This document shows positions 28,022-35,920 of a stretch of 64,000 nt of DNA, one piece after another. The DNA is from an uncultured Lachnoanaerobaculum sp. (GTDB taxonomy: Bacteria > Bacillota > Clostridia > Lachnospirales > Lachnospiraceae). The stretch covers positions 14,466 through 78,465 of the forward strand of contig CAMQCZ010000005.1 in assembly GCA_946999385.1 (NCBI GenBank), written 5' to 3'. The notes under the pieces were generated by a model, which searched no databases, had not been told where the DNA came from, and saw only the letters and a list, made by a program, of their open reading frames with translations. Both the position numbers and the translations under genes were made by a program. The first letter of the stretch is position 1. Each line of letters opens with the position of its first letter.

Positions 28022-30724
28022 ATGAAATATGGTAGGGAACAAACTAAATATAAATTAAAAAGGTCTAAATCTAAGCTTGGAAAGTATTTATCAAAATTAT
28101 TTTTAAGCTTTTTCAAAACTTTATTTATCATACTTATTTTATGCATATGCTTGGGACTAGGTGCAGGTATAGGTGTCATAAAGGGTATTATAGATAACGC
28201 ACCTGAAATTAATGTTGAAAGTATTATACCTATGGGCTATGCTACAAGCGTTTATGATGCTAAGGGAAATGTAACGGATACCTTGGTTATGGAAGGCTCT
28301 AATCGTCAAGAAGCAAGCTATGAGGAATTACCTAAAAATTTAATAAATGCCTTTGTTGCTATAGAAGATTCTCGTTTCTGGAAACACAACGGTATTGATA
28401 CAAAGTCCATATTAAGAGCTATTTTAGGTGTTATACGAGGCAACTCATCATCGGGTGGTGGTTCAACAATAACACAGCAGCTTATAAAAAATAATATTTT
28501 TGGTGGTGGCAGAGAAAAAAGCTTTGCTGCAAAATTAGAAAGAAAAATCCAAGAACAATATTTAGCAGTAAAATTAGAAAAAAGCATGGATAAAAAATTG
28601 ATTATTACCAATTATTTAAATACTATTAATTTAGGTAATAACTCATTAGGCGTTAAAGTAGCGGCGAAAAGATATTTTGGCAAAGAGGTTTCTGATTTAA
28701 CTCTTTCAGAATGTGCAGTTATTGCCGGAATAACTCAAAATCCAAGTAGATTAAATCCTATTTCAGGTCGAACTGCTAATGAAGAAAAAAGAAAAGTTAT
28801 ACTTCAATATATGTTTGAACAAGGTTACATCACAAAAGAAGAAAAGGAGGAAGCTCTTGCCGATAATGTATATGATCGTATACAAAATTTAGACATGGTA
28901 AATAAAGAAAATAAACATATATACAGTTATTTTACCGATGCTTTGATAGGAGAGGTTGTTCAATCACTGGTTGATGAGCTTTCTTATACTGAAACTCAAG
29001 CTCATAACCTTTTATATTCCGGAGGACTCAGTATATATACAACTCAGGATCCTGATATACAAGCTATTGTTGATGAAGAAATAAATAAACCTGAAAATTA
29101 TAGTGCTGTAAAATATTCTTTACAATATAGATTATCAATAAAATATTCTGATGGTGAAATCAAGCACTATTCAGAAGATAATATAAAACAATACCATAAA
29201 AATATTGTACATGATAATTACAACGGAATATATAATACAGAAGAATCTGCAAAAGCTGATGCTGAAAATTATAAAAATTATTTAATTAAAGCCGGAGATG
29301 AAATTCTCGGTGAAAGCATAAAAACTGTACTTGAGCCTCAAGTAAGCTTTGTTTTAATAGACCAGTCAACCGGAGAAGTTAAAGCTATAAATGGCGGACG
29401 TGGTCAAAAATCTGCAAGCTTAACCTTGAATCGTGCAACAAATACTGTCAGACAGCCGGGTTCTACATTTAAGATAATATCCGCCTTTGCTCCTGCTTTG
29501 GATGCAAAGGGAAATACTCTTGCTACCGTTTATTATGATGCTCCTTATAGTGTCGGAAATAAAAATATAAATAACTGGTATAATAATTACCTTGGTTATT
29601 CAAGTATAAGAGATGGTATTATATATTCAATGAATATAGTTGCCGTAAAAACATTAATGGAAACAGTAACACCCGAGCTGGGTGTAGAATATGCAAAAAA
29701 CTTCGGTATAAGTACACTTACTGATAGTGATTATACGGCGAGCTTGGCACTTGGAGGCTTAACAAAGGGTGTTTCAAATCTTGAGCTTACAGCAGCTTTT
29801 GCAAGTATTGCAAATAAAGGAATTTATAACAAGCCTATATTTTTCACAAAAATTGTAGATCACAACGGTAAAATACTTATTGATAATCAAACCAAAACAC
29901 ATAGAGTTTTAAAAGAAAGCACAGCCTTTTTATTAACGGATGCCATGTCAGAATCAATGAAGCCTAATCGTAAATTTGCACGTGCAGGTATAAATATAAA
30001 TTCAACAAGTACAAGAGCACGACTTAATAATATGAGCTGTGCCGGAAAATCAGGTACTACATCCAAAAATAATGATGTTTGGTTTGTCGGATATACTCCA
30101 TATTATACTGCCGGAATTTGGGCAGGCTATGATGATAATCAAAGCCTAACAGGAGAAAATGGAGGAACAAGATTTCATAAGAATATTTGGAAGCTCATTA
30201 TGGATAGGGTTCATGAAAATAAAAAAGATATAGGATTTCCTATACCTGATAGTATACAGACTCTTGCCATATGTAGAAAATCAGGAAAATTACCAATTTC
30301 AGGCTTATGTAACCATGATCCTAGAGGAAGTACCATTTATACTGAATATTTTGATAAAGATAATATTCCTACTACTGCCTGTGATGTTCACTCAAGTATC
30401 AACATATGTGCAGACAGTGGCGAGCTTGCAGGACCAAACTGTACTAATATAACAACAAAGGTAGTTATGCTCGTTCCTAATTCAGGAGCTTATACAGATG
30501 ATTCTGTATTTACTACTGCTCCTATATGTTCAATACATTCAGGTGCTGCTAATAATGAAAATATAAATAATTTTAATCCTCCGGCTAAGGATAATAACAA
30601 TAAAACTCTTCCTCCCGGTAAAGATGCTGATGTCAAGATATTAGCACCGCAAATGGAAGAAAAAAAGAAAGCTCAAATATCTAAACCAAAAGCTTCTTCA
30701 GAAATAATAGAGCCTTTAAAATAA
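28022..30724 (+). CDS. Class A penicillin-binding protein (transglycosylase/transpeptidase)
   Basis: The 900-residue protein has a basic cytoplasmic start, one membrane anchor (about 29-55), and a glycosyltransferase-51 domain with EDSRFWKHNGI (the catalytic glutamate) and SSGGGSTITQQL. The transpeptidase domain has active-site serine in RQPGSTFKI, the SxN motif SMN and the KSGT motif in AGKSGTTSKN. A tail with repeated Cys-containing segments (CRKSGKLPISGLCN, CADSGELAGPNC) and a proline/lysine-rich end follows. The bifunctional enzyme polymerises and cross-links peptidoglycan. Its GGAGGAG site and ATG are clear. It is monocistronic. Confidence 0.95.
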   Translation: MKYGREQTKYKLKRSKSKLGKYLSKLFLSFFKTLFIILILCICLGLGAGIGVIKGIIDNAPEINVESIIPMGYATSVYDAKGNVTDTLVMEGSNRQEASYEELPKNLINAFVAIEDSRFWKHNGIDTKSILRAILGVIRGNSSSGGGSTITQQLIKNNIFGGGREKSFAAKLERKIQEQYLAVKLEKSMDKKLIITNYLNTINLGNNSLGVKVAAKRYFGKEVSDLTLSECAVIAGITQNPSRLNPISGRTANEEKRKVILQYMFEQGYITKEEKEEALADNVYDRIQNLDMVNKENKHIYSYFTDALIGEVVQSLVDELSYTETQAHNLLYSGGLSIYTTQDPDIQAIVDEEINKPENYSAVKYSLQYRLSIKYSDGEIKHYSEDNIKQYHKNIVHDNYNGIYNTEESAKADAENYKNYLIKAGDEILGESIKTVLEPQVSFVLIDQSTGEVKAINGGRGQKSASLTLNRATNTVRQPGSTFKIISAFAPALDAKGNTLATVYYDAPYSVGNKNINNWYNNYLGYSSIRDGIIYSMNIVAVKTLMETVTPELGVEYAKNFGISTLTDSDYTASLALGGLTKGVSNLELTAAFASIANKGIYNKPIFFTKIVDHNGKILIDNQTKTHRVLKESTAFLLTDAMSESMKPNRKFARAGININSTSTRARLNNMSCAGKSGTTSKNNDVWFVGYTPYYTAGIWAGYDDNQSLTGENGGTRFHKNIWKLIMDRVHENKKDIGFPIPDSIQTLAICRKSGKLPISGLCNHDPRGSTIYTEYFDKDNIPTTACDVHSSINICADSGELAGPNCTNITTKVVMLVPNSGAYTDDSVFTTAPICSIHSGAANNENINNFNPPAKDNNNKTLPPGKDADVKILAPQMEEKKKAQISKPKASSEIIEPLK

Positions 30725-30725
30725 A

Positions 30726-30765
30726 AAATGTATCGTTAGCAATATAAATTGTTAGCGATACATTT
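30726..30765. terminator. Convergent terminator between pbp and the selenium operon
   Basis: An AAATGTATCGTTAGCAAT arm pairs with ATTGTTAGCGATACATTT (two wobble pairs). T-runs lie on both outer sides, serving the PBP gene (+) and the DUF3343 gene (-). Confidence 0.75.
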
Positions 30766-30774
30766 TTTGATTTT

Positions 30775-30987
30775 TTATTCTTCTAATACTATTATTCTAT
30801 CTAATTCTATATTTTTGCTAAAATCAATATCTTCAATATTATCAGTGCTGAATTTTACACAGGTTCCACAGGATGAGCTGAATTTTCTAGGTACAGGCAT
30901 AAGTATTATATTATCCAGCTTTTTTTCCATATTTTTTTTAAATCTTATTGCTCCGAAATGCGAAAAAAATGTTGCTATATAGTCCAC
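30775..30987 (-). CDS. DUF3343 protein, putative selenium/sulfur carrier-like
   Basis: The 70-residue protein begins at a GTG (30987-30985) that overlaps the stop of the yedF-like gene by one base, so translation is probably coupled. A SSSCGTCVKF segment has a CxxC pair that is typical of DUF3343. This family is often found beside YedE and YedF in genomes with selenium metabolism and has been proposed to carry or bind Se or persulfide. No ribosome site better than the coupling is visible. Function is inferred from neighbourhood. Confidence 0.75.
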   Translation of the reverse strand: MDYIATFFSHFGAIRFKKNMEKKLDNIILMPVPRKFSSSCGTCVKFSTDNIEDIDFSKNIELDRIIVLEE

Positions 30988-31190
30988 TATTTTTTACTCA
31001 ATTTGATAAAATAGCTTGAACCCTCTTCTTTCACATCAATATCATAAGACCTTGCCTTAGCAAATTTAGAAATATTTTCCATTGCAACCTTAGCATCAAC
31101 TACTATTTCATACTTATCCTTTTTATCTTCCATAGCTTTTTTTAATAAAACTAAAGGTTCAGGACAAGATAAACCCTTTGCATCTATCAT
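30987..31190 (-). CDS. yedF: TusA/YedF-like sulfurtransferase domain protein
   Basis: The 67-residue single-domain protein has the SirA/TusA fold motif DAKGLSCPEPLVLLKKAM, where the CPxP cysteine accepts a persulfide or selenide. The YedF role is inferred because the downstream DUF3343 and upstream YedE are its usual partners; the longer YedF C-terminal domain is missing here, so DUF3343 probably supplies the second half as a separate gene. It starts 13 bp after the yedE stop with a strong AAAGGAGG. Confidence 0.8.
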   Translation of the reverse strand: MIDAKGLSCPEPLVLLKKAMEDKKDKYEIVVDAKVAMENISKFAKARSYDIDVKEEGSSYFIKLSKK

Positions 31191-31203
31191 ATATTACCTC
31201 CTT

Positions 31204-32256
31204 TTATTCTCTTTTTAATGTATTAATAAAAGCAATTATAAATACAATGATAAATCCTGCTATACAGGCAATTTTACCATTCATAGGAACACCCTTACCT
31301 GATGCTGCAAGCCCAAAATTATGTGCAAATGCCGCACCGGTAGCTAAACCTAAAACGGTTATTGCCGAATCTGAATTTCCCTCTCCTGCAAGCACTAATT
31401 GTCTGAGTGGACAACCTCCAAGCAAGGTTGCTGCAAGTCCTGCAAGACACATTCCAAGAAAATTCCATAAAGCATCTGTATGTGCTATTGCTTGCTCTGC
31501 AAAGCCTAATTTAAATTTTCCTATTATTAAATTAACTACTAAAGCTGCTACAAATATTGATACGAAACCTGATATCAATTTAAAATCCTTAAATAATAAT
31601 ATATCTCTTATTCCACCTACCATACACATTCTGCTTTTTTGTGCTATTGCACCAACTACCAATCCGGCTATAAGTGAAATAAGTAAGGGGGCGTGCATAG
31701 CTCCCGGACCTTTTTTGGTAAATATTAGAAGTCCGGGTACAAAAGCAAGAATAATAAGAGCAATAAAAGCAATAAAAGGCAAAATACTTCCATCAACAAC
31801 ACCTTGCTTGTAATTTTTACCTAAGCTATAACCCTTATTTAAAAATACTACTCCTATTGCTATACCTGCAGCAAATCCCAACAATCCGAAAATTGCATTT
31901 AAATCTCCACCTGCAAGTCTTAAAACAACTCTAAATGGACATCCTAAAAATATCAAACAACCTACCATTACAAAAAAACCAAGGACAAATCTTGTTATAG
32001 TTGATGAACCACCCTTTGGTGAAAATTCTTTGCTAATAAATGACATCAAAAATGCACCTATAATAAGTCCGGCTATTTCAGGTCTTAGATATTGAACGGC
32101 TTCAGCCCTATGTAATCCCAAAGCACCGGCACTATCTCTTATAAAGCAGGCTATACAAAAGCCCATATTTGTAGGATTTCCTGCCAATACTAATAAGGCT
32201 GCTATTATTCCTATTATTAAACCTGAAAAAATAAGTAAATATTTTTCACTCTTCAT
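31204..32256 (-). CDS. yedE: YedE/YeeE-family putative selenium transporter
   Basis: The 350-residue polytopic protein has about nine to ten hydrophobic segments and two half-repeats with conserved cysteines (NMGFCIACFIRD, FLGCPFRVVLRL, RMCMVGGIRDI, LLGGCPLRQLVLAGEG). This family imports sulfur or selenium species; the group next to YedF and DUF3343 has been proposed as the selenium transporter. It is first in its operon with its own promoter, divergent from the desulfurase-like gene. Direct substrate evidence is lacking. Confidence 0.88.
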   Translation of the reverse strand: MKSEKYLLIFSGLIIGIIAALLVLAGNPTNMGFCIACFIRDSAGALGLHRAEAVQYLRPEIAGLIIGAFLMSFISKEFSPKGGSSTITRFVLGFFVMVGCLIFLGCPFRVVLRLAGGDLNAIFGLLGFAAGIAIGVVFLNKGYSLGKNYKQGVVDGSILPFIAFIALIILAFVPGLLIFTKKGPGAMHAPLLISLIAGLVVGAIAQKSRMCMVGGIRDILLFKDFKLISGFVSIFVAALVVNLIIGKFKLGFAEQAIAHTDALWNFLGMCLAGLAATLLGGCPLRQLVLAGEGNSDSAITVLGLATGAAFAHNFGLAASGKGVPMNGKIACIAGFIIVFIIAFINTLKRE

Positions 32257-32283
32257 TAGTGAAACCTCCTTTCATTTGTCATA

Positions 32284-32312
32284 ATAATATCATTTTTATA
32301 TTTTTTTAACAA
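32284..32312 (-). promoter_or_regulatory. yedE promoter
   Basis: TTGTTA (32312-32307), 17-nt spacer, TATTAT (32289-32284) on the minus strand, 28 nt before the yedE start codon. Confidence 0.6.
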
Positions 32313-32356
32313 TATTGTAGCTTATTATTTATTTTTATTAATCTATGTATAAATAG

Positions 32357-32380
32357 AAAATATTTATATATAAATATTTT
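32357..32380. promoter_or_regulatory. 24-bp palindrome in the yedE/desulfurase divergent region
   Basis: The sequence AAAATATTTATA joined to its exact reverse complement forms a perfect 24-bp palindrome between the two divergent genes. It is a plausible operator for the Rrf2 regulator encoded two genes away. The AT-rich composition makes chance matches likelier. Confidence 0.45.
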
Positions 32381-32437
32381 TAGCATATTAATAAAAAAAA
32401 TGATATACTAATGATATTAATATAAAGGGTGGTAGTT

Positions 32438-33583
32438 ATGATATATTTTGATAATTCCAGTACAAGCTTTCCCAAAGCTCCGGGACTTGGTGAAAATATT
32501 TGTAATTTTATAACAAATACAGCTGTTAATATTAATAGGGGAAGCTATGAAAATGCCTTCAAAGTAGAAGAAGAAGTTTTTGATTGTAGATTAAAATTAG
32601 CAAATTTATTTAATTGTAAAGATTGCAAAAATATAATTTTTACAAATAATGTAACTACAAGCTTAAATATAATACTTAAAGGATTTTTACATACTAATGA
32701 CCATGTTCTTCTAAGCTCAATGGAGCATAATGCTATAATGCGACCTCTGAATCAATTAAATAAACAGGGACTTGACTATACTTTAATTCCTTGTGATAAA
32801 TATGGCTATATATGTATTGATGATATCAAAAAGCTAGTAAAAAAAAATACAAAAGCTATTATATGTACCCATGTTTCAAATGTATGTGGCACTATTATGC
32901 CAATTAAGGAAGTTGGTCAAATATGTAAGGAATTAGGCTTATATTTTATTGTAGATGCTGCACAAAGTGCCGGAGCTATAGATATTGATATGCAAAAAAT
33001 GAATATATCAGCTCTTTGCTTTACCGGACACAAAGCACTCTTAGGTCCTCAGGGTATCGGTGGCTTTGCTATCACTGATGAATTCGCAAATAAAATAAGT
33101 CCTATAATAAGCGGTGGAACAGGAAGCTTTTCTGATGAAATAAATATACCGAATATATTACCTGATAAATTCGAGGCAGGAACACTAAATTTGCCCGGTA
33201 TTATAGGCTTAAATACCTCACTTGATTTTATTAATAAAATCGGGATTTCAAATATTTATAAGCATGAAATTGAACTGACAGACTATTTTTTAGGTAAGCT
33301 CAAAGAAATTAAAAAAATTAAAATACTCGGATATGATAATATTTATAATAGAAGCTCGGTAATATCAATTATTATTGAAGATAAGGATTTGTCAGAAATA
33401 GGCTTCTTATTGGAAAAAAATTATTCAATACAGGTTAGAACCGGCTTGCACTGTGCTCCTATGGCACATAAAGCTTTAGGCTCTTTCCCGAATGGAAGTA
33501 TAAGATTTTCTTTTTCATATTTTAATACAAAAAGTGAAGTTAAAAAGGCTGTTGAGGCTTTAAAATTTTTATCAAATAATTAA
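32438..33583 (+). CDS. Class V aminotransferase, cysteine desulfurase/selenocysteine lyase-like
   Basis: The preferred start is ATG at 32438, since the upstream GTG overlaps the GGGTGG ribosome site. The 381-residue PLP enzyme has the IYFDNSSTSFPKAPG start, PLP lysine in CFTGHKALLGPQGIGG and a catalytic cysteine in GLHCAPMAHKALG. The family converts cysteine or selenocysteine into alanine plus persulfide or selenide. Its divergence from yedE-yedF and the window's selenoprotein suggest a selenium-related job; plain cysteine desulfurase activity is the alternative. It is followed by an Rrf2 regulator 11 bp downstream. Confidence 0.85.
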   Translation: MIYFDNSSTSFPKAPGLGENICNFITNTAVNINRGSYENAFKVEEEVFDCRLKLANLFNCKDCKNIIFTNNVTTSLNIILKGFLHTNDHVLLSSMEHNAIMRPLNQLNKQGLDYTLIPCDKYGYICIDDIKKLVKKNTKAIICTHVSNVCGTIMPIKEVGQICKELGLYFIVDAAQSAGAIDIDMQKMNISALCFTGHKALLGPQGIGGFAITDEFANKISPIISGGTGSFSDEINIPNILPDKFEAGTLNLPGIIGLNTSLDFINKIGISNIYKHEIELTDYFLGKLKEIKKIKILGYDNIYNRSSVISIIIEDKDLSEIGFLLEKNYSIQVRTGLHCAPMAHKALGSFPNGSIRFSFSYFNTKSEVKKAVEALKFLSNN

Positions 33584-33594
33584 AGGAGAATAAA

Positions 33595-34017
33595 ATGAAA
33601 ATATCTGCTAAAGGAAGATATTCACTTAAAATAATGCTTGATATTTCAAAATATCAAAAAAAAGACTCATATATAAGTTTAAAAGAAATTTCAAATAGAA
33701 CTGATATCTCAGAAAAATATCTTGAAAATATTGTTAAAATTCTTGTTAAAAATAAATTGTTAATCGGAGTACGTGGAAAAGGAGGAGGCTATAAACTAAC
33801 AAAAGCTCCAAATGAATATAATATATATGACATTTTAAAATGTACTGAGGAAAATTTAAAGCCTTTTTCTAATGAATTATTTCCTATTAAAAATAATATT
33901 GACAAAAATATTTGTAATATGTTTTCAAATTTAGATGAACATATAATAAAATATTTAAGCTCGATAAATTTAAATGATTTACTATTAGAAGATGATGCTT
34001 ATATATATATAATTTAA
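33595..34017 (+). CDS. Rrf2-family transcriptional regulator
   Basis: The 140-residue protein has an Rrf2 winged helix (KISAKGRYSLKIMLDIS, ISEKYLENIVKILVKNKL, VRGKGGGYKLTKAPNEY). Only two cysteines are seen in the region where IscR-like members carry a three-cysteine Fe-S site. A C-terminal dimerisation helix follows, with an unusual hydrophobic end. It is cotranscribed with the desulfurase-like gene and may control the divergent selenium operon. It differs from IscR, so ligand and mode are unknown. Confidence 0.88.
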   Translation: MKISAKGRYSLKIMLDISKYQKKDSYISLKEISNRTDISEKYLENIVKILVKNKLLIGVRGKGGGYKLTKAPNEYNIYDILKCTEENLKPFSNELFPIKNNIDKNICNMFSNLDEHIIKYLSSINLNDLLLEDDAYIYII

Positions 34018-34062
34018 AATAAATAAGAAATATATCAATATTTGATATATTTCTTATTTATT
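34018..34062 (+). terminator. Terminator after the Rrf2 gene
   Basis: A 21-bp perfect inverted repeat with a 3-nt loop begins right after the Rrf2 stop. Its downstream T-tract is weak (TTGTCTATCTT), so termination efficiency is uncertain. Confidence 0.6.
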
Positions 34063-34487
34063 GTCTATCTTAACAACAGTTTTATATCTTATCTACATAA
34101 GCTCAGTATAATCAGCTTCAAGCTTAAATCGGAGCATATTTTTCTATATATATTAAATATAATTATACTAATATCGGCAATATTAATTATTTATTCATAA
34201 TTCATTTAAGGATTATTTAATCATTCATTTACTACATATGCTATAATTAAATAGCTAAATAGATATATTTAGTATTCATAATATAATGCATATTAATAAA
34301 CTATTTAATATTATTGAAAATCCTAAAAAATAAGCACATCAGTTGTGCTTATTTTTCTATATTATTATACTCTATTCATTTATTTGTTATACAATAAAAT
34401 ACTGACCCTGCTTCTATTTTTATAACTTTAAATATATGATATTTATATCTTCTTCTATATCAATATTAAGCTGTCAACATGCTTTCG
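34063..34487. other. Intergenic region between convergent genes; one small hairpin
   Basis: About 425 bp of AT-rich sequence between the Rrf2 and mgtE genes. I see no gene with a ribosome site. The only structure noted is the terminator-like hairpin at 34328-34354. Confidence 0.55.
34328..34354. terminator. Bidirectional terminator-like hairpin
   Basis: A 10-bp stem AAATAAGCAC/GTGCTTATTT with a 7-nt loop and T-runs on both sides. It probably ends mgtE (-), about 135 nt past its stop. Confidence 0.65.
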
Positions 34488-35867
34488 TCATCTTATATGT
34501 AGTATTTCTACAGCTATTTGGAAATACATAATCAAACTAAAAGCATCTACTACAGTAGTTATAATTGGAGATGCCATAATAGCCGGATCCAACTTTAATT
34601 TCTCGGCAGCTATAGGTAATGTAGCTCCTACCAATTTTGATAGTACAACCGTAAAAAAGATACTTATAACTACGGTCAAGCTAACCATAAGAGGTGTTGC
34701 TACAATCCCGCCGGATATACTTCTTCCATTTAATTGTAAATATAATCTTATAAAATTAGCACTTGCTAAAACAGTACCACAAATTAAACCAACACCTGTT
34801 TCCTTAAAAATAACCTTTAAAATATCTCTTAATTCAATCTCACCTATAGCCATACCACGAATAATCATTGTTGCAGATTGTGAACCTGCATTTCCGCCTG
34901 TATCAGTAAGCATAGGAACAAAGGTTACAAGTATAGGTAAAACCTGAAATGCACTTTCATATTTACTTAAAATACCTCCTGTTACCATTGAGCTAAACAT
35001 CAAAATCAAAAGCCAAGGCAGCCTATTTTTAGATAATTCCCAAATACTTGTCTTTAAATAAGGTTTTTCAGATGGTAACATAGCAGCCATTTTTTCAAAG
35101 TCTTCTGTAGCCTCTTCTTCCATAACATCTACAACATCATCGACTGTTATAATTCCGACCAATCTATTTTCATTATCAACTACAGGCAAAGATAAGAAAT
35201 CATATCTATTAAATAAATCTACAATCTCCTCTCTATCCTGCATAGTAGTAGCTTTTATAACATTAGTATCCATTAAATCTTCAATTAAGGTTTCATAGCT
35301 TGCCATAAGTAAATCCTTTACGGTAATTACTCCTATTAAAACTCTTTTTTCATCTCTTACATAACAGGTATATATGGTTTCTTTATCAACTCCATGTTTT
35401 CTTATATATGCAAATGATTCTTCTACAGTCATATGTTTTTTTAGACCTATATATTCTGTAGTCATTATACTTCCTGCCGAATTTGCAGGATATTTTAAAA
35501 TTTCATTTATAGAATTTCTTGTGTCCGGAGTTGCATTTTTTAAAATACGCTTTACAACACTTGCCGGTAATTCTTCCAACATATCAACAGCATCATCAAC
35601 ATAAAGATCTTCAATGATATGACTTATTTCTTTATCCGTCATTCCATTTATAATATCCTCCTGCTGATCTGACTCAAGGAATGCAAATACTGCTGTTGCC
35701 AATTCCTTTGGTAACATTCTAAAAACTAAAACTGTCTTTTCGGGAGCTAGATCCTCCATAAAAATAGCTATATCTGCTTCATTCATTTGCATAAGAGCTT
35801 CTTTTAGTTGCCTAAATTGCTTATTATCAAGCAATTTTGTCAATTCTTCAAATTTTAACTCTTCCAT
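34488..35867 (-). CDS. mgtE: MgtE magnesium transporter
   Basis: The 459-residue protein has an N-terminal MgtE_N helical domain (about 1-130), two CBS domains (about 135-255) and five membrane segments (about 285-455). The selectivity region PMLTDTGGNAGSQSATMIIRG is characteristic, cited as TDTGGNAGSQSAT. MgtE is a gated Mg channel closed by Mg binding to its cytoplasmic domains. It lies 53 bp after pnp on the same strand and may be cotranscribed; no M-box riboswitch is seen ahead of it. Confidence 0.96.
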   Translation of the reverse strand: MEELKFEELTKLLDNKQFRQLKEALMQMNEADIAIFMEDLAPEKTVLVFRMLPKELATAVFAFLESDQQEDIINGMTDKEISHIIEDLYVDDAVDMLEELPASVVKRILKNATPDTRNSINEILKYPANSAGSIMTTEYIGLKKHMTVEESFAYIRKHGVDKETIYTCYVRDEKRVLIGVITVKDLLMASYETLIEDLMDTNVIKATTMQDREEIVDLFNRYDFLSLPVVDNENRLVGIITVDDVVDVMEEEATEDFEKMAAMLPSEKPYLKTSIWELSKNRLPWLLILMFSSMVTGGILSKYESAFQVLPILVTFVPMLTDTGGNAGSQSATMIIRGMAIGEIELRDILKVIFKETGVGLICGTVLASANFIRLYLQLNGRSISGGIVATPLMVSLTVVISIFFTVVLSKLVGATLPIAAEKLKLDPAIMASPIITTVVDAFSLIMYFQIAVEILHIR

Positions 35868-35920
35868 AATCTACCTCCATTTCTTTATTTTTTATTATAC
35901 AAGTTTTTATCGTACAAGTA

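Noticed and set aside
34063..34487. Small RNA gene in the Rrf2-mgtE gap
   Set aside because: Only a terminator-like hairpin is visible; there is no promoter-plus-structure pattern that I could defend.
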